Shown here: positions 1 through 7,312 of the stretch, piece by piece
How the letters are laid out: each line of letters starts with the position of its first letter
Position numbering within the stretch: the stretch's first letter is position 1
Assembly: GCA_026706395.1 (NCBI GenBank)
Contig: JAPOYU010000036.1
Location: 5,881 to 20,523, forward strand
Direction: 5' to 3'
Source: Chloroflexota bacterium
GTDB lineage: Bacteria > Chloroflexota > Anaerolineae > Aggregatilineales > Phototrophicaceae
DNA length: 14,643 bases
Position numbers and translations under genes: made by a program
The notes under the pieces: generated by a model
The model's input: the letters and a program-made list of their open reading frames with translations, nothing else
Databases searched by the model: none
Told to the model about the DNA's origin: nothing

Positions 1-1
1 C

Positions 2-424
2 ACGGGGAAGATGACCGTCGACATCCATTGTGTCACCCGCTGGAGCAAGTTCGACACGGCTTGGGAAGGCGTCATGTTCCGCGATTTCCTGCGCCAGATC
101 GAGCTGACGGACGAGGCGCGCTTCGTCATCGCCCACTGCGAATTCGGTTACACAGCCAACCTGCCGCTCGCGGTCATGGACGATGACGACGTCATGCTCG
201 CCTACAAATATGAAGGACGCTACCTGCACGAGCCCGAGCTGATGGAGCATGGCGGTCCGCTGCGCACGGTCGTGCCCAAGCGCTACTTCTGGAAGAGCGC
301 CAAGTTCCTGCGCGCCCTTGAATTCAGCCCGGTGGACAAGCCCGGCTTCTGGGAGCAGGGCGGCTATCACAACGAGGGCGACTTCTGGAAAGAAGAGCGC
401 TTCCAGCGGCGGGGCTTCTTCTAG
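2..424 (+). CDS. Sulfite-oxidase-like molybdopterin oxidoreductase (YuiH type), 3' part
   Basis: The reading frame is open from the first complete codon of the window to TAG at 422-424, so the true start lies outside; about 140 codons are visible. The fragment begins with [20 protein letters not shown], the signature of the sulfite-oxidase/YedY molybdopterin domain; its Cys (residue 10 of the fragment) is the expected molybdenum ligand. It ends in a [18 protein letters not shown] tail typical of the short (about 200 residue) 'sulfite oxidase-like oxidoreductase' proteins. By family these bind Mo-molybdopterin and reduce or oxidise small sulfur or oxidised-amino-acid substrates; the real substrate is unknown. 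No haem or dimerisation domain is visible. The N-terminal third is missing, so an export signal cannot be judged. A strong terminator follows, separating it from the next operon. Family call confident, function open. Confidence 0.85.
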   Translation, partial: TGKMTVDIHCVTRWSKFDTAWEGVMFRDFLRQIELTDEARFVIAHCEFGYTANLPLAVMDDDDVMLAYKYEGRYLHEPELMEHGGPLRTVVPKRYFWKSAKFLRALEFSPVDKPGFWEQGGYHNEGDFWKEERFQRRGFF

Positions 425-458
425 CGCCGCCACTGGCCGCCGTCAAAGATTGCTGTAA

Positions 459-486
459 GGGCGAGCTGGTGGCTCGCCCTTTTTTT
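459..486 (+). terminator. Rho-independent terminator built from a hairpin-repeat copy
   Basis: GGGCGAGC (459-466) pairs perfectly with GCTCGCCC (472-479) around a 5-nt loop, followed by seven T residues (480-486). It starts 34 nt after the molybdoenzyme stop. With its 5' flank TGTA (454-457) it matches the hairpin-repeat family found at 1507, 8269, 8314, 9475 and 9517, so a dispersed repeat seems to have become the terminator here. Confidence 0.9.
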
Positions 487-487
487 G

Positions 488-514
488 AACACAGAGAACA
501 CAGAGGGCACAGAG
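488..514 (+). repeat. Three 9-nt CACAGAG tandem units
   Basis: Two AACACAGAG units (488-496, 497-505) and one GGCACAGAG unit (506-514) lie directly behind the terminator T-run. The motif resembles CACAGAG-type intergenic repeats scattered in many environmental genomes (general recollection, not checked). No coding role; antisense translation gives a spurious Leu-Cys-Val run. Confidence 0.75.
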
Positions 515-554
515 AATCGCAGTGGCGGGCGTCCCCGGACCGACTTCAGGAATT

Positions 555-583
555 TTGACGCCTGGCGCCGTTTGCGCTACAGT
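555..583 (+). promoter_or_regulatory. Sigma-70-like promoter for the PhyH gene
   Basis: TTGACG (555-560) and TACAGT (578-583) are separated by exactly 17 nt, and transcription would start near 590, about 33 nt before the ATG at 623. The TTGAC and GCTACA parts recur in the promoter at 4915-4944, which supports both. It lies after the terminator at 459-486, as expected for a new transcription unit. Confidence 0.65.
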
Positions 584-622
584 TAAACGATATTGATTTC
601 TTGCTTCTATAGGGACAGTCTT

Positions 623-1498
623 ATGCCCAAAATACTGACTGACGAGCAAATCGTCTTTTACAATGAGAGGGGTTGGGTCAAAGTCGAAAATGTCCTGCCG
701 CCGCGCAGCATCGAGCTGGGGCGCAAAGTCTGCGCCGACTGGGTCGACCGCACCGTACAAGGCTGGGTGGACGACGGCTTGCTCGAAGACGGGCTGGAGC
801 ATCTCGACCTCGAGCACCGGCTGACGATCGCCTGGAACGAGGCGGGCAAACCGATGTATCAGCGCAGCCCGCGCCGCCAGATCGTAAGCCCCGAGCTCTT
901 CCAATTCATGTCCGAGCCCAAGGTCATTGATATCGCCGAAGATCTGCTGGGCACGCCGGAAGTCTTCATGCACGGCGTCTTCAATCTCCGACCCAAGCTG
1001 CCCGATCAGCGCTGGACGCGCACGCCATGGCATCAGGACTCGCAGTATTATCCCTCGATCGCCCAGGTGCATACGCTTTCGATTTGGATGCCGCTGATGC
1101 GCGTCACCACCGAGAACAGCTGCCTGCAAGTCGCTGAAGGTTATCATCGCGGCGATATGTACGCTATCACTGAAGACGAAGAGACCGGCTTCCTCGGCAT
1201 TTCCAAAGAAGAGCGGGCTTCGCTGCCGGGCATCCCAATAGAGATGGAGGCGGGCGACGCCCTTTGCTTCACACAGTTGACGCCGCACGCCGCCCTGCCC
1301 AACAAGTCCGATGCCGTCCGCTGGTCCATCGACCTGCGTTACCAGTCGATCGCCGATGCCATGGTTGATGAATACAATGTCGAAATCGGCGGCCGCGACA
1401 AAGGCTTCATCGCCCGCAGCGAAGCCGATCCCTCGTCCGTGGCCACCTGGGAAAGCTGGGCACGCCAGTGGGAAGGAGACCCCTATAGCGCCTACTAA
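623..1498 (+). CDS. Phytanoyl-CoA dioxygenase (PhyH)-family Fe(II)/2-oxoglutarate oxygenase
   Basis: A 291-residue protein. The facial triad is visible: H137-x-D139 in TPWHQDSQYY and a distal H222 in LTPHAALPN, followed 11 residues later by R233 (VRWS), the expected 2-oxoglutarate-binding arginine. Length and the SxWMPL...ENSCLQVAEGYHRG strand region fit the PhyH/ectoine-hydroxylase-like superfamily, which hydroxylates small organic molecules with Fe(II), O2 and 2-oxoglutarate in the cytoplasm. ATG 623 is chosen because AGGGA (611-615) sits 7 nt upstream; an in-frame TTG at 593 would overlap the promoter start region. It is first in line with a sugar-importer operon, suggesting it modifies the imported compound or a related metabolite; the substrate cannot be read from sequence. 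No signal peptide. Confidence 0.88.
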   Translation: MPKILTDEQIVFYNERGWVKVENVLPPRSIELGRKVCADWVDRTVQGWVDDGLLEDGLEHLDLEHRLTIAWNEAGKPMYQRSPRRQIVSPELFQFMSEPKVIDIAEDLLGTPEVFMHGVFNLRPKLPDQRWTRTPWHQDSQYYPSIAQVHTLSIWMPLMRVTTENSCLQVAEGYHRGDMYAITEDEETGFLGISKEERASLPGIPIEMEAGDALCFTQLTPHAALPNKSDAVRWSIDLRYQSIADAMVDEYNVEIGGRDKGFIARSEADPSSVATWESWARQWEGDPYSAY

Positions 1499-1506
1499 GC
1501 AAAGAA

Positions 1507-1600
1507 TGTATGGGCGATTTACCAAGTTGCCCGCCGCAACAAACGGGAAGACTGTAGGGACGACTGACGGTTAGTGTCTACGCTGCCCTGTGAATCGCCC
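1507..1600 (+). repeat. Hairpin-repeat copy plus a degenerate second copy
   Basis: TGTATGGGCGA (1507-1517) pairs through GGGCGA (1512-1517) with TTGCCC (1527-1532, one G-T wobble), and is followed by a CGCAACAAACGGG box like the flank of the copies at 8314 and 9517. A second, worn copy starts with TGTAGGGACGAC (1553-1564) and ends near TCGCCCGCC (1595-1603). This 138-nt gap between PhyH and the binding protein otherwise holds only the ribosome-binding site at 1626-1630. Confidence 0.55.
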
Positions 1601-1636
1601 GCCGGACTATCTAAAGAGACTCTTTGGAGGAACAAA

Positions 1637-2896
1637 ATGAAACGCAATTTCAGTAGTCTGTTCGCGATACTGCTCATGTTGAGCATGCTCATCGGCGCCG
1701 GGGCAGCCGCGGCGCAAGACGACGTGACGCTGACGATTTGGACCTTCGGCTCTTTCTTCACCGACTTTTACGAAGGCATCGAAGCCGACTATAAGGAAAT
1801 CGCGCCCCATGTCAGCATCGTGGTGGAAGAGATCCAAGGCGGTCAACTCTGGGATAACTTGCAGGGCGCCTTTGTCGCCGGCGTTGGCGCGCCCGATATC
1901 GCCGATATTGAGCAAGGCGCCATCAGCCGCTTCCTCAAAGGCGTGCCGGGTCTCGTGCCGCTGAACGACCTGATCGCGCCGTATGAAGACGATTACATCA
2001 TGGCGAAGACGGGCTTGTACGCGCATCAAGGCGCCATCTACGGCATTGACCACTGCCTCTGCCCGGTCGTCTTGTATTATCGGCACGACATCTTCGCCGA
2101 CGCCGGAATCGAGATGCCAGTCGCGACTTGGGATGAATTTGTCGAGGCGTCCGCCGCGCTAAACGAACAGGGCATCGCGGCGCTCGTCCTTTCCGACCGC
2201 AGTTGGGGGGATTATTACATTCTGCTGCTGCAGTCGGGCAGTCCGGGTTTTTTTGACGCCGACGGCAACGTCATCATCGATTCGCCCGAGAATATCGCGG
2301 TGCTCGAGTGGTACCTTGGCTTGCTGGAAAGCGGTGTGGCTCTCGCCACCGAGAGCTCGCAAACCACCTACGGATTGATGGCCGAGGGCAAGATCGCCGC
2401 GGCCATCGGCGCCGACTGGTATGGCGGCTTTATCAAGAACAATGTGGCTGATACCGCCGGTCTTTGGCGCGCCGCGCCGCTACCCGCCTTCGCAGCAGGT
2501 GGCGCGCGCACCAGCACACATGGCGGCACCGCCTATACCATCACCACGCAGAGCGAGCATCCGGAAGAAGCCTGGGCTTTCATCGAATTCGCGCTCTTCA
2601 ATGAAGCCAACAAGATCTTCGAATGGGAAGTCAACAATCTGATCCCGCCAGTGCTTTCACATCTCGACAACGAGCAGCTGCTGCAGCCCGATCCCTTCTT
2701 CAATGATCAATCGCTGGGCGAGCTCTACCTTGAACTGGCGCCGGAAGTGCCCTTCCAGGCCCGCGGTCCTTGGTTCAACGAAGCCAGCACTCTGGTTGCC
2801 AACGCCGTGTTTGAAGCCGCCGACGGCCAGAAATCGGCCGAGCAAGCCTTGAAAGACGCGGCCGAAGAACTGCGGCGGCAGATCGATTTCGGTTAG
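1637..2896 (+). CDS. Extracellular solute-binding protein, family 1 (sugar ABC importer 1)
   Basis: A 419-residue exported binding protein of the MalE/UgpB-type cluster, which captures a sugar or other carbohydrate outside the membrane and hands it to the permeases downstream. Residues 1-26 form a signal peptide (Lys-Arg, hydrophobic core, AGAAAA before Q27). The mature start VTLTIWTFGSFF and later GLMAEGKIAAAIGADWYGG and EHPEEAWAFIEF segments are typical of SBP_bac_1. ATG 1637 is chosen over an in-frame ATG at 1574 because GGAGG (1626-1630) lies 6 nt upstream and the signal peptide starts there. An unusual C140-x-C142 pair occurs in DHCLCPVVLYYR, a segment that normally lines the ligand cleft. 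There is no lipobox Cys after the signal, so anchoring would need another route. Substrate unknown. Confidence 0.9.
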   Translation: MKRNFSSLFAILLMLSMLIGAGAAAAQDDVTLTIWTFGSFFTDFYEGIEADYKEIAPHVSIVVEEIQGGQLWDNLQGAFVAGVGAPDIADIEQGAISRFLKGVPGLVPLNDLIAPYEDDYIMAKTGLYAHQGAIYGIDHCLCPVVLYYRHDIFADAGIEMPVATWDEFVEASAALNEQGIAALVLSDRSWGDYYILLLQSGSPGFFDADGNVIIDSPENIAVLEWYLGLLESGVALATESSQTTYGLMAEGKIAAAIGADWYGGFIKNNVADTAGLWRAAPLPAFAAGGARTSTHGGTAYTITTQSEHPEEAWAFIEFALFNEANKIFEWEVNNLIPPVLSHLDNEQLLQPDPFFNDQSLGELYLELAPEVPFQARGPWFNEASTLVANAVFEAADGQKSAEQALKDAAEELRRQIDFG

Positions 2897-2913
2897 GGAT
2901 TAACGTGGCTTTG

Positions 2914-3092
2914 CCCCCATCCCCCCAGCCCCTTCCCCCAAAATGAGGGAAGGGGAGCTTGGATTACGCGAGCACGCTAAAGTCGACTAAAGCCCCTCCC
3001 TCTTTATGGGGTCGCGTAGGGTCGCGTAGACACTGACCCGCCGACACTGACCCGCCGACACTGACCCGCCGGGGAGGGGTTTGGCTGGGGGT
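2914..3092 (+). repeat. Composite G/C-run intergenic repeat with tandem units
   Basis: The 218-nt gap between binding protein 1 and its permease is filled by repeats. CCCCTTCCC (2929-2937) pairs with GGGAAGGGG (2947-2955). CCCCTCCC (2993-3000) pairs with GGGAGGGG (3072-3079). Inside the second inverted pair lie two direct GGTCGCGTAG copies (3010-3029) and three 14-nt CACTGACCCGCCG(A/G) units (3031-3044, 3045-3058, 3059-3072). The outer arms (CCCCCAGCCCC near 2922-2932; GGCTGGGGG at 3083-3091) are also roughly inverted. It looks like a non-coding MITE-like element and could stabilise the 3' end of the binding-protein message. No terminator T-run is seen. Confidence 0.7.
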
Positions 3093-3114
3093 AGAAGCAA
3101 GGAGCCGATCTAAA

Positions 3115-4053
3115 GTGGCGTCCCTGCCCGCGCATGGTAAAACCAGGAATACTGACGAAGACCGCGGCCTGCGCGCCTGGTGGAGTCGCTCTGAGCGCAA
3201 GGTCGTGCCCTACATCTTCATCTCGCCCTTCTACATCCTCTTCATCGTCTTCTCGGTGGGTCCGCTGATCTACGCGCTCTACCTCAGCCTGCACCGCTGG
3301 CCCGGCAGCGGTCCGATGCGGCAGGTCGGCTTCGGCAACTACAGCTACCTGGCGGGCGATCCGGTCTTCCTCAAATCCCTGGGAAACACCGTGTACTACG
3401 CCATCGGCGCCTTTCTATTCATCTTGCCGCTGGCGCTCGTCTTAGCGCTGCTGATCAATTCGACGCTGATCCGCCTGAAGAGCCTCTTCCGCATCGGCTA
3501 TTTTCTGCCCATCCTCACCAGCACGGTCGCCGCCACCATCATGTTCCTGCTCATCTTCAACAATCAGTTCGGCTTGATCAACCAAGGCTTGGCGCTGCTG
3601 GGCATCCCGGCGCTCAAATGGCTCGACGAGGAACTGGTCAAAGTCTCGGTGCTGGCAGTGGCGACCTGGCGCTACACCGGCATCAACGTCTTGTATTTCC
3701 TCACTGGCTTGCAAAGCATCCCGCCCGAACTTTACGAAGCGGCGCAAGTGGACGGCGCCGGCGCCTGGGCGCAATTCCGCTACATCACCATCCCGCAGCT
3801 GCGGCCAATCGCGCTTTTCGTTGGCGTGGTGACGATGATCGGCTCCTTCCAGCTATTCGCTGAGCCGCTGCTGCTGGCCAACGGCGGACCCAATGACGCC
3901 AGCCTGACCCTCGCCAATTACCTGTACCGCATGGGCTTCACCAACGCCAAGCTCGGCTACGGCTCCGCCATCGGCTGGGTGCTGGCGCTGATCATCTTCG
4001 GCTTGTCTTTCATCCAGTTGTATCTCTTCGGCGCCTTCAGGAAGGAAGACTAA
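3115..4053 (+). CDS. ABC sugar permease, MalF/UgpA type (importer 1)
   Basis: A 312-residue inner-membrane permease of the BPD_transp_1 family. The cytoplasmic N-terminus is followed by a first membrane helix at about 31-57 (YIFISPFYILFIVFSVGPLIY) and further hydrophobic segments through the protein. The EAA loop that contacts the ATPase is clear: E208-A-A-x-x-x-G214 in YEAAQVDGAGAW, ending at IPQLRP. The start is GTG (3115-3117) with AAGGAG (3099-3104) 10 nt upstream. Only 4 nt separate its stop from the next gene, so the two permeases are surely co-transcribed and form a heterodimer. The repeat-filled gap to the binding protein suggests lower permease than binding-protein output. Confidence 0.92.
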   Translation: MASLPAHGKTRNTDEDRGLRAWWSRSERKVVPYIFISPFYILFIVFSVGPLIYALYLSLHRWPGSGPMRQVGFGNYSYLAGDPVFLKSLGNTVYYAIGAFLFILPLALVLALLINSTLIRLKSLFRIGYFLPILTSTVAATIMFLLIFNNQFGLINQGLALLGIPALKWLDEELVKVSVLAVATWRYTGINVLYFLTGLQSIPPELYEAAQVDGAGAWAQFRYITIPQLRPIALFVGVVTMIGSFQLFAEPLLLANGGPNDASLTLANYLYRMGFTNAKLGYGSAIGWVLALIIFGLSFIQLYLFGAFRKED

Positions 4054-4057
4054 GGCG

Positions 4058-4891
4058 ATGGACGCTACGCTCACACGCCGCGCCCAAAGAACGATCGCCT
4101 ATGGCTTTCTATTCTTCATTTTGATCTCCATGGCGACGCCCTTCGTCTGGATGATCTCCAACACCTTCAAGGAACAGTCGGAGATATTTCAGCTGCAGCC
4201 GACGCTGATCCCGGAAGAGCCGCATCTGCGAAATTACATCAGCCTCTTCGTCGACTTCGACTTCGCGCGCCACTTCCTCAACAGCGCCTTCATCGCTGTG
4301 GTGCATACTGCGAGTCATCTCTTTCTGGCATCGCTGGCTGGTTTCGCCTTCGCCAAGTACAACTTTCCATTGAAGAACTTGCTCTTCCTGGTGCTGCTCG
4401 GCTCGATGATGGTGCCGCTCTACACCATCTTCATCCCGCTTTTCGTGCTTGTCATCCGGCTGGGCTTGGTCAACAGCTACGCCGGCGTCATCCTTCCGGG
4501 CGTGGCTGGCGCCTTCGGCATCTTCTTTATGAAGCAGAGCATGGAGGCGGTCCCGGGCGAGCTGCTCGATTCCGCCCGCATCGATGGCGCTTCCGAGTTC
4601 CGCATTTATTGGCAGATCGCGCTGCCGCTCGTCCGCCCGGCGCTGGCGGTGCTGGCGGTGCTGGCTTTCATGAACTCCTGGAACGATTTCGTCTGGCCGC
4701 TGGTGGTGCTGCGCAGCCAGGAATTGCAGACCCTGCCGGTGGTGATGGCCGGCATGGTGAATATGTACCGCATGGAATACGGCGTCGTGATGGCGGCTTC
4801 GCTGCTGTCGACCATGCCGATTCTGCTGCTTTTCCTGGCTTTGCAGAAGCAGTTCCTAGCCGGGCTGACGGTGGGCGCGGTGAAATCTTGA
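4058..4891 (+). CDS. ABC sugar permease, MalG/UgpE type (importer 1)
   Basis: A 277-residue partner permease. It has a first membrane helix at about 11-33 and a TPFVWMISNTFK segment characteristic of the MalG/UgpE side. The EAA loop variant is D171-S-A-x-x-x-G177 (LLDSARIDGASEF) followed by ALPLVRP. ATG 4058 lies 4 nt after the upstream stop; the GGAAG near the end of the upstream gene (4042-4047) can act as ribosome-binding site, implying translational coupling. It closes importer 1; no nucleotide-binding ATPase gene follows, and the next gene is a second binding protein under its own promoter. Confidence 0.92.
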   Translation: MDATLTRRAQRTIAYGFLFFILISMATPFVWMISNTFKEQSEIFQLQPTLIPEEPHLRNYISLFVDFDFARHFLNSAFIAVVHTASHLFLASLAGFAFAKYNFPLKNLLFLVLLGSMMVPLYTIFIPLFVLVIRLGLVNSYAGVILPGVAGAFGIFFMKQSMEAVPGELLDSARIDGASEFRIYWQIALPLVRPALAVLAVLAFMNSWNDFVWPLVVLRSQELQTLPVVMAGMVNMYRMEYGVVMAASLLSTMPILLLFLALQKQFLAGLTVGAVKS

Positions 4892-4914
4892 CGCGCCTGC
4901 TTGCCGGCGGAGAT

Positions 4915-4944
4915 TTGACCTTGACGTGGCGCATTCGCTACAAT
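4915..4944 (+). promoter_or_regulatory. Sigma-70-like promoter for importer 2
   Basis: TTGACC (4915-4920) and TACAAT (4939-4944) are 18 nt apart, each matching five of six consensus bases. Transcription would start near 4951, giving a leader of about 88 nt before ATG 5039. An imperfect 16-nt palindrome (4965-4980, CCAGGAGGCGCCTTGG) lies just downstream of the start and could be an operator. Together they fill most of the 147-nt gap. Confidence 0.65.
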
Positions 4945-5038
4945 TTCATTCAAATACGAAGATTCCAGGAGGCGCCTTGGCAGAGACATCGTCAGTCTAT
5001 CGTTTTCGCTTTTTCAGTTTTCTTGGAGAGGTTGAACC

Positions 5039-6313
5039 ATGCTTGTTCGCAAATTGCTTAGGCTTATAGTTCTTGCTTTTTTCGTTTCCTTGTTGGCGGG
5101 GATTCCAGCGCTCGGTCAAGACACGGTCGAGCTGAGTTGGATCACCGACTTGCCCGGCGCGGAAGAAGTCGCCTCCCGCTTCACCGAATACAACCCGAAC
5201 GTCACCGTTCGCGTCGACAAGGTCTCCTTCCGCGAAGTCTTCCAGCAGAATCAGATCCGGCTCGGCTCGGGCTCGCCCGAACCCGATATCGTCAGCGTGG
5301 ACGCGCCGGTAGTCGCTTCCTACGGCTTCCGCGGCTGGCTGCTGCCGCTGGACGACGCCTTCTCGCAGGAGCAGATCGATGGCTGGATCGACGCGCTGTA
5401 TACGTCCAGCATGTACGATGGGCAGTTGCTGGCGCCGCCGATCTGGAATTCGGCGCAAGTGCTGTACTACAACGCCGATCTGCTGGAAGCGGCCGGCATC
5501 ACGCCACCGGCGCCCGATGAACGCTGGACCTGGGAACAGGTCACCGAGGCGGCGCAAGCCTTGGCCAGCGACGCCGACGGCGATGGCGTCAACGATGTCT
5601 GGGGCTTGCAATTCGGCCAGTACAATCGCATCTATCAACTGCAGCCGATCCCTGAGAGCTTGCCGACGGCGGTTCTCGGCGAGGACGCGCTGACGGTCGA
5701 GGGCATCATCGATTCCGAGGATTGGGTCAAAGCCTTCACCTGGTTCGGCGACCTGCACAATGCCCTCGGCGTATCGCCACAGGGCGGGATCAGCTCGGGC
5801 GAGCTCTTCCGCAACAGCCAGCTGGGCATCTATGTCGACGGCGGCTGGATGATCAACCAGTTCATCAACAATCCGGTTGACTTCGCCTGGGGCACGGCGC
5901 CTCATCCATACTGGGAGGGCGGCGAGATCACCGTGCCTGGCGATAGCTGGCATCTGGGCGTGAACGCCAATACCGAGCACCCGGAAGAAGCGACCGAGTT
6001 CGTGAAGTTCGCCAGTTCGGTCGAAGCCGGGCGCATCTGGTTCGATGTCTGGGGCGTCTGGCCCGCGCATGAAGCAATGCTCGAAGAGTTCATCAACGAC
6101 CCGAACAATGCCGAGTGGCCCAATCAGGCTTTTGTCGTAGCGGCGAATGAAGCGCCCTACGTCACGCCGCGGCCCCTGACGGTCGGCTACCTCGAATACG
6201 AAGAGATCCTCTCCGATGCCTTCGAGGATATCCGCAATGGCGCCGATGTCGCCGATACGCTGAGCCAAGCGGCTGGTCGCATCCAGCGCGAAATGGATAA
6301 GTACCGGCCCTAG
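5039..6313 (+). CDS. Extracellular solute-binding protein, family 1 (sugar ABC importer 2)
   Basis: A 424-residue exported binding protein, second of its kind in the window but clearly divergent from the first. Signal peptide at residues 1-26 (RKLLR, hydrophobic core, GIPALG before Q27). An EF-hand-like calcium loop is visible: D178-x-D180-x-D182-G-x-N-D186 (DADGDGVNDVWG), a feature seen in several sugar-binding proteins and likely structural. C-terminal EHPEEATEFVKFASS and ITVPGDSWHLGVN are typical of SBP_bac_1. GGAGAGG (5025-5031) lies 7 nt before ATG, and a promoter of its own lies upstream, so it starts a separate unit. It is followed by a stable hairpin and then its two permeases. Ligand probably a carbohydrate, not identifiable. 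Confidence 0.9.
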   Translation: MLVRKLLRLIVLAFFVSLLAGIPALGQDTVELSWITDLPGAEEVASRFTEYNPNVTVRVDKVSFREVFQQNQIRLGSGSPEPDIVSVDAPVVASYGFRGWLLPLDDAFSQEQIDGWIDALYTSSMYDGQLLAPPIWNSAQVLYYNADLLEAAGITPPAPDERWTWEQVTEAAQALASDADGDGVNDVWGLQFGQYNRIYQLQPIPESLPTAVLGEDALTVEGIIDSEDWVKAFTWFGDLHNALGVSPQGGISSGELFRNSQLGIYVDGGWMINQFINNPVDFAWGTAPHPYWEGGEITVPGDSWHLGVNANTEHPEEATEFVKFASSVEAGRIWFDVWGVWPAHEAMLEEFINDPNNAEWPNQAFVVAANEAPYVTPRPLTVGYLEYEEILSDAFEDIRNGADVADTLSQAAGRIQREMDKYRP

Positions 6314-6335
6314 CGCTCGCCATCCGCACATTGAC

Positions 6336-6361
6336 AGGTCGGGGCTTGCGCGCCCCGGCCT
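6336..6361 (+). promoter_or_regulatory. Intercistronic hairpin after binding protein 2
   Basis: AGGTCGGGGC (6336-6345) pairs with GCCCCGGCCT (6352-6361) over 10 bp with one wobble and a 6-nt loop. There is no T-run, so full termination is unlikely. Placement between a binding-protein gene and its permease is the classic site for a structure that protects the upstream message and lowers permease expression. That role is inferred. Confidence 0.6.
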
Positions 6362-6379
6362 GCTTCTCGGAGAGCATCC

Positions 6380-7255
6380 GTGCTCAAAAGCTTTAGCCTG
6401 GATCGCTGGACGCCGGTATTCTTCCTCGCCCCAGCCTTCATTCTCCTGCTTGTCTTCCGTTATGTCCCCATCGTCCTGGGCTTCGAAGAAGCGCTATACA
6501 CCAATTCGCTGAGCCAGGCGGGAGCGCGCAAATTCGTCGGCTTGGCGAATTTCATCGCCGTCTATGAAGATCCGGTCGTCTGGGGCTCCTTCAAGACGAC
6601 CTTGATATTCAGCCTGGTTGTCAATCCGCTGCAGGTGGGCTTGGCGCTGCTGCTGGCGGAGCTTGTGAATGCGCGCGTGCCGGGCATCGCCGTCTTCCGC
6701 GCCATCTACCTGATACCGATCGCCATTTCGGCGCCGGTAACGGCGATCGCCTGGGGCCTGGCTCTCGACCCCAACTATGGCTTGATAAACGGCATCTTCC
6801 GAACAGTCGGGCTGCCGCGACAGCCTTTTCTGCAGAGTCCCGATCAAGCGCTCTGGTCGATCATCGGCATCATCAGCTGGATCGGCGTGCCCTATTGGAG
6901 TCTGTTTTTCCTGGCTGGCTTGCAGGGCATCTCGAAAGATGTTCTGGAATCAGCCCATGTTGACGGCGCCAACAGCCTGCGCGTCTTCATCTCTATCAAG
7001 CTGCCGCTGTTGCGGCGCATCATCGCCTTCGTTCTTGTCTCCGATACGGTCGTGAACTTCACGCTGTTCGCGCCGGTATACCTGCTGACGCGCGGCGGAC
7101 CGCAGCTGTCGACGCATCTCGTCATGTACGAAGCCTACCGGCGCGGGCTGGTCTACGGCGACATCGGCATCGCCTCGGCGATCGTCTCCGTTCTGCTCAT
7201 CGTCGTTATCGTCGTCGTGGCGATTGAGTTCATCGTCCTTCGCCCGCAGCATTAG
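6380..7255 (+). CDS. ABC sugar permease, MalF/UgpA type (importer 2)
   Basis: A 291-residue inner-membrane permease. It has a first helix at about 11-36 (FFLAPAFILLLVFRYVP), a periplasmic stretch, and a VFRAIYLIPIAISAPVTAIAWG segment typical of MalF/UgpA-like proteins. The EAA loop variant is E190-S-A-x-x-x-G196 (LESAHVDGANSL) running into IKLPLLRR. Start GTG (6380-6382) has GGAGAG (6369-6374) 5 nt upstream. It follows the intercistronic hairpin and precedes the second permease by 57 nt. No ATP-binding subunit is encoded nearby, so the EAA loop must dock a shared ATPase. Confidence 0.92.
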   Translation: MLKSFSLDRWTPVFFLAPAFILLLVFRYVPIVLGFEEALYTNSLSQAGARKFVGLANFIAVYEDPVVWGSFKTTLIFSLVVNPLQVGLALLLAELVNARVPGIAVFRAIYLIPIAISAPVTAIAWGLALDPNYGLINGIFRTVGLPRQPFLQSPDQALWSIIGIISWIGVPYWSLFFLAGLQGISKDVLESAHVDGANSLRVFISIKLPLLRRIIAFVLVSDTVVNFTLFAPVYLLTRGGPQLSTHLVMYEAYRRGLVYGDIGIASAIVSVLLIVVIVVVAIEFIVLRPQH

Positions 7256-7312
7256 AAGGGAAATGGAGTATCTGTTGATAGCGAAAAGACGAAATCGGGG
7301 AAGCGGCGCGAA

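Noticed and set aside
443..1525. A 360-codon open frame on the minus strand opposite the PhyH gene
   Set aside because: It mirrors a well-supported oxygenase with an intact H-x-D...H...R set; its own translation shows no family features, and its end is a Cys-rich translation of the CACAGAG repeat. Long antisense frames are common in GC-rich genes.
1613..1625. AAAGAG-A-CTCTTT palindrome next to the ribosome-binding site of binding protein 1
   Set aside because: A 1-nt centre cannot form an RNA hairpin of full length, and a single 13-nt palindrome is weak support for an operator without a second copy.
3031..3072. Three 14-nt direct repeats as a CRISPR seed
   Set aside because: The units are contiguous without spacers, too short, and no cas genes are near. 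They belong to the composite intergenic repeat.
4997..6331. A 444-codon open frame on the minus strand opposite binding protein 2
   Set aside because: The plus-strand reading has a signal peptide, ribosome-binding site, promoter and family motifs; the antisense frame has none and is rich in Arg, Asp and Ala as expected for a mirror frame.
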